Positions 36,265 through 45,179 of a stretch of DNA of 64,000 nt are shown here, one piece after another (within the stretch, counting starts at the first letter, position 1; every line of letters starts with the position of its first letter). Both the position numbers and the translations under genes were made by a program. Origin of the DNA: Streptomyces sp. F001 (lineage in GTDB: Bacteria; Actinomycetota; Actinomycetes; Streptomycetales; Streptomycetaceae). The DNA is taken from contig NZ_QZWF01000022.1 in NCBI RefSeq assembly GCF_004187715.1, positions 29,693 to 93,692 on the forward strand, read 5' to 3'. A model generated the notes under the pieces. That model was given only the letters and a program-made list of their open reading frames with translations. It ran no database searches and was not told the DNA's origin.

Positions 36265-37536
36265 GTGAGCCTTCGCCGCCTCGCCCTCGTCTGCGTCTCC
36301 GTATCCCTCGTCGGCGCGTGTGGACTCGTGCCGCAGGGCGGGGGGACCGAACGGCGCACCGTCACCGTGTGGTTGATGAAGGACAGCGCCTCGAAGGACT
36401 TCCTGGAGCGGTTCACCGAGGAGTTCGAGCGCACCCACGGCGACCTCGACCTCGACATCCGCATCCAGGAGTGGACCGGGATCGGCGAGAAGGTGCAGGC
36501 CGCCCTCGAAACGGACGCCACCGGGGCCACCGACGGGCCGGATGTGATCGAGGTCGGCAACACCCAGGTCCCGCAGTACGTCGAGGAAGGCGGACTGCTC
36601 GACCTGACCCTGGAGTCGCTGCGGGACTGGGGCATGCGCGACTGGCTGCCCGGCCTCGCCGAGCCGGGCCGGCAGCGGTCGACGCAGTACGGCATCCCCT
36701 GGTACGCGGCCAACCGCGTCGTCATCTACCGCAAGGACCTCTTCCGGCAGGCCGGCATCGAGGCCCCGCCACGGACCCGCGAGGAGTGGCTCACCGCCAC
36801 CGAGAAACTCAACTCGGCCGGAAACCAGGGCATTTACCTGGCCGGACAGGACTGGTACACGCTCTCCGGCTTCATCTGGGACGAGGGCGGCGACCTGGCG
36901 CAGGAGGACGGCGGCACCTGGCGGGGCACCCTGGACACCCCGGCCGCCCTGCGCGGCATGGACTTCTACCGGCGGCTCCAGGCCCTCGGCAAGGGCCCGG
37001 TCGACGCGGACGAGGAACACCCGCCGCAGGCCGGTGTGTTCGCCGAGGGACGCGTGGCGCAGATCGTGGCCGTGCCGGGGCTCGCCCGCGCGATCGTGCA
37101 GCAGAACCCCGAACTCGACGGCGAGCTGGGCTTCTTCCCCGTCCCCGGCAAGGGCGCCGACCGGCCCGGCGCCGTCTTCACCGGGGGCTCCGACCTCGTC
37201 ATCCCGAACAACACCGACGCACGCGACGGCGCCGTCGCCGTCGTCGAGGCGCTCGCCGGAGCCAAGTGGAACACCGAGCTGGCCCGCACCATGAACTACG
37301 TCCCCAACAAGACGACGCTCGCACAGGCCGTCGCGGGCGAGGAGGGGGTCGCCGCCATGGCGGCCGGGGCCGCGCAGGGCCGGGCGACCCCCAGCACTCC
37401 CGAGTGGGCGAACGTGGAGGCCGACAACCCGATCAAGGAGTACATGACCAAGGTGCTCACCGGTGCCGACCCGGCGACGGAGGCCCGCCGCGCCTCCCGT
37501 CGGATCACCGAGGCGCTGGCGGTCCCCCTCGGCTGA
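36265..37536 (+). CDS. Extracellular solute-binding lipoprotein (sugar ABC type), orphan
   Basis: 423 residues from GTG 36265. The signal peptide VSLRRLALVCVSVSLVGACG ends in a lipobox (LVGAC). The mature domain is the family 1 extracellular solute-binding type: TVTVWLMKDSASKDFLERFTEEFE, GPDVIEVGNTQVPQYVEEGGL, YGIPWYAANRVVIYRKDLF, GFIWDEGGDL and an end NYVPNKTTLAQAV. It should bind an oligosaccharide. No permease or ATPase gene is adjacent, so it depends on components elsewhere, perhaps sharing an MsiK ATPase as other Streptomyces sugar systems do. Its stop abuts that of egtD with no spacer. Confidence 0.92.
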   Translation: MSLRRLALVCVSVSLVGACGLVPQGGGTERRTVTVWLMKDSASKDFLERFTEEFERTHGDLDLDIRIQEWTGIGEKVQAALETDATGATDGPDVIEVGNTQVPQYVEEGGLLDLTLESLRDWGMRDWLPGLAEPGRQRSTQYGIPWYAANRVVIYRKDLFRQAGIEAPPRTREEWLTATEKLNSAGNQGIYLAGQDWYTLSGFIWDEGGDLAQEDGGTWRGTLDTPAALRGMDFYRRLQALGKGPVDADEEHPPQAGVFAEGRVAQIVAVPGLARAIVQQNPELDGELGFFPVPGKGADRPGAVFTGGSDLVIPNNTDARDGAVAVVEALAGAKWNTELARTMNYVPNKTTLAQAVAGEEGVAAMAAGAAQGRATPSTPEWANVEADNPIKEYMTKVLTGADPATEARRASRRITEALAVPLG

Positions 37537-38499
37537 TCAGCGGGCGGTGCTCAGCGACAGCGCGAAACGGCCCTCGCTGTCCGTCCACCAGTGGGTCAAC
37601 TCCAGGCCTACAGCGGCGAGTTCGGCGCGTACACCCTCCTTGCGGAACTTCGCCGACACCTCGGTGCGCAACTCCTCACCCGCCGCGAAGTCCACGGCGA
37701 GATCGAGCGCGGGAACCTTCACGGTCTGGTGCGTACGGGAGCGCAGCCGCATCTCGATCCACTCGTCGGCCGTGTCCCACAGGGCCACGTGGTCGAAGGC
37801 GCCGGGATCGAAGTCGGCGCCCAGCTCGCGGTTGACCACGGCCAGGACGTTCTTGTTGAAGGCGGCCGTCACCCCGGCCGCGTCGTCGTACGCCCGGACC
37901 AGAACCTGCTCGTCCTTGACCAGGTCCGTGCCGAGCAGCAGGGCGTCGCCCGGCGAGAGCAGGGCGCGGATCGAGGCCAGGAACGCCGCACGCTCGGCCG
38001 GCAGCAGGTTGCCGATCGTGCCGCCGAGAAACGCCAGCAGCCGGGGGCCCGGCGTGTCCGGCAGTTCCAGGCGTGCGGTGAAGTCGGCGATCAGCGCGTG
38101 CACGCTCAGGCCGGGCCGCTCCGCGACGAGCGCCTGCCCGGCCTGGGTGAGGGCGCTCTCGCTCACATCGACCGGGACGTAGGTGTGCAGCCCGGTCAGC
38201 GCGTCGATCAGGTGCCGGGTCTTGTCGGAGGAACCGGAGCCCAGTTCGACGAGGGTGCGGGCACGGGTCGCGGCGGCGATCTCGGCGGAGCGGGCGATGA
38301 GGATCTCCCGTTCGGCGCGCGTCGGGTAGTACTCGGGCAGTTCGGTGATCTGCTCGAACAGGTCGCTGCCGTGCGCGTCGTAGAACCACTTCGGCGGCAG
38401 TGTCTTGGGCGTGCTGGTCAGTCCCTGCTGGACGTCGGCGCGCAGTGCCGCGTCCGTGGCGTCCTCGGGCAGGGTGCGGGTGAGAAGGAACGGACTCAC
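37537..38499 (-). CDS. egtD: L-histidine N-alpha-methyltransferase
   Basis: 320 residues, starting at GTG 38499 overlapping the egtC stop (GTGA). Hallmarks of EgtD: TLPPKWFYDAHGSDLFEQITELPEYYPTRAER region, VELGSGSSDKTRHLIDAL for SAM, VPVDVSESAL, LAFLGGTIGN and the closing segment EVSAKFRKEGVRAEL. It trimethylates histidine to hercynine, the first committed step of ergothioneine synthesis. It is the last gene of egtABCD and converges exactly on the solute-binding lipoprotein gene. Confidence 0.97.
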   Translation of the reverse strand: MSPFLLTRTLPEDATDAALRADVQQGLTSTPKTLPPKWFYDAHGSDLFEQITELPEYYPTRAEREILIARSAEIAAATRARTLVELGSGSSDKTRHLIDALTGLHTYVPVDVSESALTQAGQALVAERPGLSVHALIADFTARLELPDTPGPRLLAFLGGTIGNLLPAERAAFLASIRALLSPGDALLLGTDLVKDEQVLVRAYDDAAGVTAAFNKNVLAVVNRELGADFDPGAFDHVALWDTADEWIEMRLRSRTHQTVKVPALDLAVDFAAGEELRTEVSAKFRKEGVRAELAAVGLELTHWWTDSEGRFALSLSTAR

Positions 38500-39287
38500 G
38501 TGCGGGGCTCCTTCGGTGGTGCGTCCGCCGAGGCGTCGCTCGGCTCCTTGAGCGGGGTGAGCTGCACCTCGGTGCGGCCCGCCGCGAGCAGGGTGCGGTC
38601 GGGGACCTCCTGCCAGCGCGGATCGTCGTCGTACGGTTCGGAGGCCACGACGGTGCCGCCGTCGGGCCGGGCGAGATACCAGAGGGTGTCGCCCCAGGTG
38701 GTGGCGGCGATGGATACGCCGTCGGTGAGCAGTAGGTTGAGCCGGGAGCCGGGGGCCGCCGCGGCGACCTCCGGGACCGTGTCGGCCAGCGCCCGGCCCA
38801 TGTCGTCACCCGCGCGCAGCCGGGCGAGCACGAGGGCCCAGACCAGCGCGGAGTCGTTGCGGGCCTCCAGGGACAGCAGGTCCACCGGGGACAGGCCCCC
38901 GGTGAGCGAGGCGAGCGAGTGGGGCCAGCCCGTGACGGCGCCGTTGTGGCTGAACAGCCAGGACCCCGCGGCGAACGGCGCCGCGGCGGCCTCCGCGTCG
39001 GCGCCCGCCAGCGTCGCGTCCCGCACGGCGGCGAGCAGCGCGCCGGACCGTACGACCCGCGCCAGGTCGGCGAAGGACAGATCCGCCCAGATCGGCCCGG
39101 CCCGCCGGTACCGGGCCGGCACCGGGTCCCCCTCGGCGTACCAACCCACCCCGAAACCATCGGCGTTGACAGTTCCGTACCGCTGCCGCCGGGGAGCCCA
39201 GGACTGCCGGTACAGGCCGTGCGCCGGGTCCACCAGGAGCCGGCCGAGCGGCTCCTCGGGACCCACATACGCCAGGTGACGGCACAT
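38496..39287 (-). CDS. egtC: Gamma-glutamyl hercynylcysteine sulfoxide amidohydrolase
   Basis: 263 residues. The N-terminal MCRHLAYVG gives Cys2 as the nucleophile of a class II glutamine-amidotransferase fold; NADGFGVGWYAEG, WLFSHNGAVTGWP and NDSALVWALV complete the active site. EgtC removes the gamma-glutamyl group from the sulfoxide made by EgtB. Start ATG 39287 shares one base with the egtB stop (TGATG) and its stop overlaps the egtD start. The final 25 residues are Pro/Glu/Ala-rich and variable. Confidence 0.96.
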   Translation of the reverse strand: MCRHLAYVGPEEPLGRLLVDPAHGLYRQSWAPRRQRYGTVNADGFGVGWYAEGDPVPARYRRAGPIWADLSFADLARVVRSGALLAAVRDATLAGADAEAAAAPFAAGSWLFSHNGAVTGWPHSLASLTGGLSPVDLLSLEARNDSALVWALVLARLRAGDDMGRALADTVPEVAAAAPGSRLNLLLTDGVSIAATTWGDTLWYLARPDGGTVVASEPYDDDPRWQEVPDRTLLAAGRTEVQLTPLKEPSDASADAPPKEPRT

Positions 39288-40651
39288 CAGACGTCCCCCG
39301 AGCGGGCCGTGCGGAACCCGGAGAAGATCTGCCGCCGGATCGGATAGTCCCAGTTGCGGAACGTGCCCCGGCAGGCCACCGCGTCCACCGCGAACGAACC
39401 GCCGCGCAGCACCTTGTACTCGGGTCCGAAGAACACCTCCGAGTACTCCTTGTACGGGAACGCCGTGAACCCCGGATACGGCAGGAAGTCGCTCGCCGTC
39501 CACTCCCACACGTCACCGATCAACTGCCGTACGCCCAGGGGTGATTCCCCGGCGGGGTAGCTCCCGGCCGGCGCCGGGCGCAGATGCCGCTGGCCGAGGT
39601 TGGCGTGCTCGGGCGCCGGATCGGCGTCCCCCCACGGGTAGCGGGTCGAGCGGCCGGTCGCCGGGTCGTGGCGGGCGGCCTTCTCCCACTCGGCCTCGGT
39701 GGGCAGCCGGCGCCCGGCCCAGCGGGCGTAGGCGTCGGCCTCGTACCAGCACACGTGCAGCACCGGCTCGTCGGGCGGCACCACCTCGGTGACGCCGAAG
39801 CGGCGGCGCAGCCACTGCCTGCCGTCGCGGCGCCAGAACGCCGGGGCGTGGATGGAGTGGCGGCGGATGTGCGTCCAGCCGTCCGCCGCCCACCAGTGCG
39901 GGTCGTCGTAGCCGCCGTCCTCGATGAACGCCTGGTAGGCCGCGTTCGTCACCGGGGTCGTGTCGATGTAGAACGGCGGCACCTCACGCCGGTGCGCGGG
40001 CCGTTCGTTGTCGAGTGCCCAGGGCTCGGTGGAGGTGCCCATGGTGAACGGGCCGCCGGGTACCAGGACTTCGGAGGGCCCGGTGAACAGCGGGACGGGC
40101 TCCGGATCGGGGGCGTGCAGTGCCTGCGGACCCCGGCGGAGCTGATGGGTGATCAGCATGGTCTCGTCATGCTGCTGTTCGTGCTGCGCGATCATCCCGA
40201 AGGCGAAACCCGCCTCTGTCAGACGCGTCCCGTGGAACGCGGTGCCGTCCAGCACGTCCAGGGCACGCCCGCGCACCTCGGCCGCGTACCGGCGGGCCTC
40301 GGCGGGCGGCAGCAGGGGCAGCGAGGGCCGTTCGGCGCGCGGGTGCTCGAAGGCGTCGTAGAGGTTGTCGATCTCGGGCCGTATCGCCTCCTGCCCGGCG
40401 ACCGCCCGCAGCAGCCACAGCTCCTCCTGGTTGCCGATGTGCGCGAGATCCCACACCAGCGGGGACATCAGCGGCGAGTGCTGGGCCGTCAGGTCGGGCT
40501 CCTCGACACAGCTGGTCAGGAGCGTGGTGCGCTCCCGTGCGGTGGTGAGCGAGGTCAGCGCGCGCTCCCGGAAGGCTTCGATGCCGATCTCGGTGTCGGT
40601 ATCCGTGTCGGTATCCGTGTCGGTCTCGGTGTCGAGGGCGGGGTCGGTCAT
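39287..40651 (-). CDS. egtB: Ergothioneine biosynthesis sulfoxide synthase
   Basis: 454 residues from ATG 40651, which overlaps the egtA stop (ATGA). The N-terminal DinB-like domain has the iron triad in AQHEQQHDETM (H-x3-H-x-E) and an upstream His in LVWDLAHIGNQEEL; the C-terminal FGE-sulfatase domain has GPFTMGTS, PVTNAAYQAFIEDGGY, RLPTEAEWEKAAR and VLRGGSFA. It joins gamma-glutamylcysteine to hercynine by an iron-dependent C-S bond with O2. Residues 8-21 are a Thr-Asp/Glu alternating tract, unusual for the family. Confidence 0.97.
   Translation of the reverse strand: MTDPALDTETDTDTDTDTDTEIGIEAFRERALTSLTTARERTTLLTSCVEEPDLTAQHSPLMSPLVWDLAHIGNQEELWLLRAVAGQEAIRPEIDNLYDAFEHPRAERPSLPLLPPAEARRYAAEVRGRALDVLDGTAFHGTRLTEAGFAFGMIAQHEQQHDETMLITHQLRRGPQALHAPDPEPVPLFTGPSEVLVPGGPFTMGTSTEPWALDNERPAHRREVPPFYIDTTPVTNAAYQAFIEDGGYDDPHWWAADGWTHIRRHSIHAPAFWRRDGRQWLRRRFGVTEVVPPDEPVLHVCWYEADAYARWAGRRLPTEAEWEKAARHDPATGRSTRYPWGDADPAPEHANLGQRHLRPAPAGSYPAGESPLGVRQLIGDVWEWTASDFLPYPGFTAFPYKEYSEVFFGPEYKVLRGGSFAVDAVACRGTFRNWDYPIRRQIFSGFRTARSGDV
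40589..40630 (-). repeat. Short tandem repeat encoding (Thr-Asp)n in egtB
   Basis: Near-repeated six-base units (GTGTCG / GTATCC on the plus strand) encode alternating Thr and Asp/Glu at residues 8-21 of EgtB. Copy-number changes would keep frame. No catalytic role is expected so near the N-terminus. Confidence 0.8.
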
Positions 40652-41985
40652 GTGCGGAAGTCCTTCCCGTGCGGGGTGGGGATCCCCCCGGTCGAGCGAG
40701 GCCGGGACCGGGGGAGGTCCGTACCGCGCAGCCGGTCCAGCAGATCGTCGGCGGGGCAGCGGCCCCTGGTGACATAGCGGTCCTGATACGCCGCCACGGC
40801 GTCGGTGACCTCGGGGCCGGCGCCGAGCCGGGGCAGCGCCCGCAGCGCCGCCGCGAAACAGACGACGGCCACCTCGTGCAACTCCCGGTCGGCGAGCCCG
40901 TACCGGGCCGCGTCCAGCCACAGCGGATTGTGCGGCGCCGGCAGCGACATGGCCCGCTCCGCCAGGGGCTTCACCGCGCGATAGGCGGTCTCGGCGGCCT
41001 CGGGGTCGTCGAACAGCGCCGCGGTCACGGCGAGCGGAACGATCCACCCGTCGTCGCCGGGCTGCGCGTCGATCATCCGCAGCTCGAGATGGCCGCGCGG
41101 TCTGACCGGCGGGAACAGCGTGGTCATGTGGTATCCGAGGTCGTCCCGGGTCGGAGGCCTGGGCGACCTCGATCTGGTCCACTCCCGGAAAGTCAGCCCC
41201 TCGGGCACCTCCCACGGGCCGCCGTCCCGCCGTACGCACATCACCGGTGCGTCCAGCACATGGCGTGCCCAGGCGCCGCGCGGATCGACGTCCAGCGTGG
41301 GCGCACCCGCCCGGCCCGCGCCGATCTGGACCCACCGCAGCTGACGGGTGGACAGCCAGCCGGTGGGCCGGTGCCCGGCCAGCGGGGAGTTGGCGAAGGC
41401 GGCGAGCAGGACCGCGCCCAGGTGGTGCGCCAGCCACCAGCGCCGCACATGGCCGAGCGGGCCGGGCTCCTCGAAGCCGGCGTCCAGGCACACCTGGACC
41501 GAGGCCGAGGTGCACATCATGGCGCGGCCGGCCGGGCCGGTGCGGTCGAGACAGGCCTCCATCGCGTCGTAGCGCGGCTCGCGCAGGAAGCGGCGGGGAG
41601 CGTGCCACGGGTCGTGGCCGATGCCGAGGAGGCCGAGATCGTGCTCGCGCAGGATTGCGCGGACGGCGTCCAGATCGGCGGAGACGGTGCCGATGCACTC
41701 CATCAGGGAGGCGGCGGGCGGCGAGCTGAGCTCCAGCTGGCCGCCGGGTTCGACGGTGAGCACCGACCGCAGTGGGACGGTGCTCAGTGCGGCGTAGGCC
41801 GCTTCGAGTCGTTCGGGTGTGACGGGGAGCCGCGGTTTGTGCAGCTCTTGGACGAGCCATTCCACTTCGACACCGAGGGCGCGGGGCGGGCCGGTCTTGA
41901 AGCAGATACCGCGGACCAGCGCCTCGACCTCCGCTTCGGTGACGGCGGGACGTGGCTCCGTACAGCCACTGACTGAGTCGGACAT
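40648..41985 (-). CDS. egtA: Glutamate-cysteine ligase for ergothioneine
   Basis: 445 residues. ATG 41985 is preceded by AGGAGG at suitable spacing, so the longer upstream form is rejected. GCS2-type motifs are GVEVEWLVQELHKP, LTVEPGGQLELSSPP, LGIGHDPWHAPRRF and TASVQVCLD-like MMCTSASVQVCLD, with HLELRMIDAQPGDD later. It forms gamma-glutamylcysteine, the sulfur donor for EgtB. It is first in egtABCD; no egtE (lyase) follows, as in other Streptomyces clusters. The promoter lies in the divergent gap to 42156. Confidence 0.95.
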   Translation of the reverse strand: MSDSVSGCTEPRPAVTEAEVEALVRGICFKTGPPRALGVEVEWLVQELHKPRLPVTPERLEAAYAALSTVPLRSVLTVEPGGQLELSSPPAASLMECIGTVSADLDAVRAILREHDLGLLGIGHDPWHAPRRFLREPRYDAMEACLDRTGPAGRAMMCTSASVQVCLDAGFEEPGPLGHVRRWWLAHHLGAVLLAAFANSPLAGHRPTGWLSTRQLRWVQIGAGRAGAPTLDVDPRGAWARHVLDAPVMCVRRDGGPWEVPEGLTFREWTRSRSPRPPTRDDLGYHMTTLFPPVRPRGHLELRMIDAQPGDDGWIVPLAVTAALFDDPEAAETAYRAVKPLAERAMSLPAPHNPLWLDAARYGLADRELHEVAVVCFAAALRALPRLGAGPEVTDAVAAYQDRYVTRGRCPADDLLDRLRGTDLPRSRPRSTGGIPTPHGKDFRT

Positions 41986-42155
41986 GTCGGGATCCTCCTG
42001 AGATTCCACCATGCCGCCGGTCCGGAGGAACGCAAGTCGGACCGGCACACTCGTCCCACCCAAGACCCTCTCGTCGCTTCGCACAAGAGTGCGCCCCGGG
42101 ACGTAAGGGGTCGGACACCTCTTGTTGAGAGGCAGGGAAAACTCTGTTGCGCCGC

Positions 42156-42245
42156 ATGACCAGCATCGCTCACGATGCGTTCATGAGCACGACGGGGGAG
42201 GCAGCGCAGCGCGCGCTCGTGGCGCACACGGGGGTTGTGCCGTGA
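42156..42245 (+). CDS. Possible 29-codon coupled upstream ORF
   Basis: From ATG 42156 a 29-residue peptide (MTSIAHDAFMSTTGEAAQRA at its start) ends at TGA 42243-42245, overlapping the GTG start of the PARG-like gene as GTGA. Codons mostly end in G or C, like real genes here. A second ATG at 42183 also lies in frame. There is no good ribosome site. It may be a leader peptide that couples translation or a small partner protein; equally it may be chance. Confidence 0.35.
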   Translation: MTSIAHDAFMSTTGEAAQRALVAHTGVVP

Positions 42246-43069
42246 GCGCGCGGCTGCGCGGCATCGCGCGGGAGACCGAGCAGATCGTGGCCGCGGGGGC
42301 CTATCGGGCGTCCGACGGGCGCACGGTGTCCGTGGCCGCTGCCGTGGAGGCGGCGCGAGCGGGGACGCGGATGCACGGTCCGGAACCGGTGCCGATGGCA
42401 CCCGCGCCCGCGGTGGACACGTTCTTCGAGGTCACGGGCGAGAGCAGCCTGGAGGCCGCCCGCCGGATCGGTCCGGCTGCCGTCCTGAACTTCGCCTCCG
42501 CCCGCAACCCGGGCGGCGGCTTCCTCAACGGCGCCCAGGCCCAGGAAGAGGCCCTGTGCCGCGCCTCCGCCCTGTACACATGCCTGCTGCGGGCCCCGGA
42601 GTTCTACGACCACCACCGCACCCACCGAGACCCGTTCTACACGCACCGTGTCATCCACTCACCCGCCGTGCCCGTCTTCCGCGACGACCGGGGCCGGCTG
42701 CTGGACGAGCCGTACACCGCCGGGTTCCTGACCGCCGCCGCCCCGAACGCCGGGGTGGTGCGCCGCACGGCACCGCACCGCACCGCCGAACTGCCGCACG
42801 CCCTGGCCGTGCGGGCCGAACGCGTCCTGGAGACGGCCGCCCACCACGGCTACCGGCGGCTGGTGCTGGGCGCCTGGGGCTGCGGAGTCTTCCAGAACGA
42901 CCCGGCGCAGGTCGCCGGCGCCTTCCGGCAGCTGCTGGGCCCCGGCGGACGGTTCGCGGCCAGGTTCGAGCACGTGGTGTTCGGGGTGCTGGACCGTACG
43001 CCCGGTGCGGTGGTCCGCGAGGCCTTCGTACGGGCGTTCCCGCCGAGCTCGGTTCAGCTCCAGCCGTAG
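42242..43069 (+). CDS. Bacterial-type poly(ADP-ribose) glycohydrolase-like macrodomain protein (TIGR02452)
   Basis: 275 residues from GTG 42242. The signature of microbial PARG is complete: NFASARNPGGGFLNGAQAQEEALCR contains the GGG loop followed by QEE, whose two Glu are catalytic in bacterial PARG. The macrodomain continues with YTAGFLTAAAPNAG and LVLGAWGCGVFQNDP, and ends in GRFAARFEHVVFGVLD. It should hydrolyse ADP-ribose polymers or related conjugates in the cytoplasm. No PARP-like transferase is visible nearby. It overlaps the convergent PemK-like gene by 16 nt. Confidence 0.9.
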   Translation: MSARLRGIARETEQIVAAGAYRASDGRTVSVAAAVEAARAGTRMHGPEPVPMAPAPAVDTFFEVTGESSLEAARRIGPAAVLNFASARNPGGGFLNGAQAQEEALCRASALYTCLLRAPEFYDHHRTHRDPFYTHRVIHSPAVPVFRDDRGRLLDEPYTAGFLTAAAPNAGVVRRTAPHRTAELPHALAVRAERVLETAAHHGYRRLVLGAWGCGVFQNDPAQVAGAFRQLLGPGGRFAARFEHVVFGVLDRTPGAVVREAFVRAFPPSSVQLQP

Positions 43070-43500
43070 CGCTCCCGCAACCGGTGGCGCACCAGGTTGA
43101 ACCGCATCCGGTGCAGCGCGCACGCCTCCCGCCGCATGCCCTGCTCGTGCAGCCGCAGCACCCGGTCCACGTCCACCCATGAGTCCCGGCCCGACCGGTC
43201 CCACGGCCCGCTGCCGATCGGCACCCACTCCCGGTCGCCGTCGTGCCGCTTGCTGGACAACTGCACGGCGAGAAACGTACCCGCCGCCTCCCGCGCCACG
43301 ACCAGCACCGGGCGGTCCTTGCCCCGCCCGTCGTTCTCCTCGAACGGCACCCACGTCCAGACGATCTCCCCCGGGTCGGGGTCGCCGTCGTGCGCGGGCG
43401 AGTACTCCGTGCGCACCCGGCCGACCTCACGCGGGTCGGCCTCGATGGTCGCGGTCGGGCCGAAGCGGCCGGGGACGTTCTCATCCGTGAAGGCAGTCAC
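43054..43500 (-). CDS. PemK/MazF-like domain protein
   Basis: 148 residues. The central part follows the PemK/MazF SH3-like barrel: DPGEIVWTWVPFEENDGRGKDRPVLVVAREA, LAVQLSSKRHDGD, and SWVDVDRVLRLHEQGMRREACALHRMRFNLV, ending in the typical helix. MazF-type toxins cut RNA, but this group is longer than usual and has no adjacent antitoxin gene, so toxin activity is uncertain. It converges on the PARG-like gene with overlapping 3' ends, and starts 30 nt from the end of the amidase gene on the same strand. Confidence 0.72.
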   Translation of the reverse strand: MTAFTDENVPGRFGPTATIEADPREVGRVRTEYSPAHDGDPDPGEIVWTWVPFEENDGRGKDRPVLVVAREAAGTFLAVQLSSKRHDGDREWVPIGSGPWDRSGRDSWVDVDRVLRLHEQGMRREACALHRMRFNLVRHRLRERYGWS

Positions 43501-43529
43501 GGGGTCACGTTAGCGGGCGGCGAAAACCC

Positions 43530-44954
43530 CTATGCCGCAGGGGACTCCGAGGCAAGCTGCTCGGGCGGGCGCAGCTCGTGCCAGCGCAGGTCGGCCTCCA
43601 GTTGTGCGGCGAGCGAGACGAGCAGCGGCTCGCTGTGCGCGGGACCGAGCAGCTGCGCCCCGACCGGCAGACCCCCGGTGACGAAACCGGCCGGAACATT
43701 GACGCCGGGCCAGCCCAGCACGTTCCACGGCCAGGCGTACGGGCAGGCGGCGATCATGGCACGGTCGGTGGCGAGACCGCCGAGTTTCAGCATGGCGCCG
43801 ATCCGCGGCGGGGGAGCGGCCGTCGTCGGCGCGAGGACCACGTCGTACGACGAGAAGAATCCGCCGATACGGCGGTGCAGGGCCGCCTCGGCACGCCGGG
43901 CCGCCCGCAGCGGGGCCCCGCCGAGCAGCCTCCCGAGCCGCGCCGCTTCACGGGTGCGCGGGTCCAGGAGCGCGGGGTCGGGCGCCTCGCGGACCCGCTC
44001 GGCGACCCCGACCGTGGCGCGCGGGACGAAGGTCAGCCCGATCTGGCCGTACGGCGGGTCGGCCTCCTCGACCGTGTGCCCCAACGCGGCGAGCCGCTCG
44101 GCCAGTTCGACGACCCGGGCGCGGATCTCCGGGTGCAGCCGGGCGGGCAGTGCGGTGAACGGCGGCTTCAGGGAGAGGGCGATGCGCAGTCGGCCGGGGT
44201 CGCGGCCCACCGCCTCGGACACGTCGAGCACCGGCGGGCGGTGCGGGTCGTGTTCGTGGTTGCCGCTGGCCGAGTCCAGCAGCAGGGCCGCATCCGCGAC
44301 CGTGCGGGCCAGGGTGCCGTTGACCGTGATGCCCTGGAACGACTCGCCGCGCGGCCAGGTGGAGATGCGCCCGCGCTGCGGCTTGATGCCGATCAGATGG
44401 GTCCAGGACGCCGGGATGCGCACCGACCCGGCGCCGTCCGAGCCGAGCGCGGCCGGCACCAGGCCTGCCGCGACCGCGGCCGCCGAACCGCCGGAGGAGC
44501 CGCCCGGCGTGTGGTCCGTGCTCCACGGATTGCGGGTCGCGCCGAACGCGGGCCCCTCGGTGAAGGGCCACTGCCCGAGTTCGCAGGTGTTCGTCTTGCC
44601 GACGATCACGGCGCCGGCCGCGCGCAGTCGCCGTACCGCTTCACCGTCCTCGGCGACCGGCGGGAACCCGCCCCGGCAGCCGAACGCGGTGGGCTCGCCG
44701 GCCACGTCCATGTCGTCCTTGACGGCGACGGGCACTCCGAGCAGCGGACGGCGCACCCCGGCAGCCAGATCCCGGTCGGCGGCCTCCGCCTCGGCGAGCG
44801 CCGCCTGGGCGCGCACGATCCGGAAGGCGTTGAGGGTGTCCTGCGTCTCCTCGATGCGGGTCAGGGCCGCCTCGACGAGGGCGCGGGACGTCACTTCCCC
44901 GTCGGCCAGCGCGCGGGCGGTCTCCGCCAGGCCGGCGGAACGGTCGAGCGTCAT
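43530..44954 (-). CDS. Amidase (amidase signature family)
   Basis: 474 residues from ATG 44954 with GGAGGTG upstream. The Ser-cisSer-Lys triad is visible: GVPVAVKDDMDVAG (Lys), and TPGGSSGGSAAAVAAGLVPAALGSDGAGS (cis-Ser and Ser). GTLARTVADAALLLD and the C-terminal GWPGVNVPAGF are also typical. It hydrolyses amides or the like; the substrate is unknown. The long ORF further upstream is in a non-coding frame. It reads toward the PemK-like gene. Confidence 0.92.
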   Translation of the reverse strand: MTLDRSAGLAETARALADGEVTSRALVEAALTRIEETQDTLNAFRIVRAQAALAEAEAADRDLAAGVRRPLLGVPVAVKDDMDVAGEPTAFGCRGGFPPVAEDGEAVRRLRAAGAVIVGKTNTCELGQWPFTEGPAFGATRNPWSTDHTPGGSSGGSAAAVAAGLVPAALGSDGAGSVRIPASWTHLIGIKPQRGRISTWPRGESFQGITVNGTLARTVADAALLLDSASGNHEHDPHRPPVLDVSEAVGRDPGRLRIALSLKPPFTALPARLHPEIRARVVELAERLAALGHTVEEADPPYGQIGLTFVPRATVGVAERVREAPDPALLDPRTREAARLGRLLGGAPLRAARRAEAALHRRIGGFFSSYDVVLAPTTAAPPPRIGAMLKLGGLATDRAMIAACPYAWPWNVLGWPGVNVPAGFVTGGLPVGAQLLGPAHSEPLLVSLAAQLEADLRWHELRPPEQLASESPAA

Positions 44955-45179
44955 GCGGGACACCTCCGGAGCGTGTTGTCTACCGAACGGTAACGTCAGG
45001 AGGGCTTCGGGGGAACGCGGTTGAGAAGAAAGCCGGTTCACCTGCCCGCCACAGCATTCCCACAGGCCTTGTTCCATCGTGCGCGAACCATTGACGCGCT
45101 GCGACCTCACCCCTACCTTCTGACCGAATTTCCGAACTGTGTTCGGTATGTCGAATCCCGGGTCGGAGGAGAGCCGCAC

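Noticed and set aside
45021..45179. Longer N-terminus for the GH43-AbfB protein
   Set aside because: ATG 45180 has a strong GGAGGAG site and starts a Tat-like signal; the extension would hide it.
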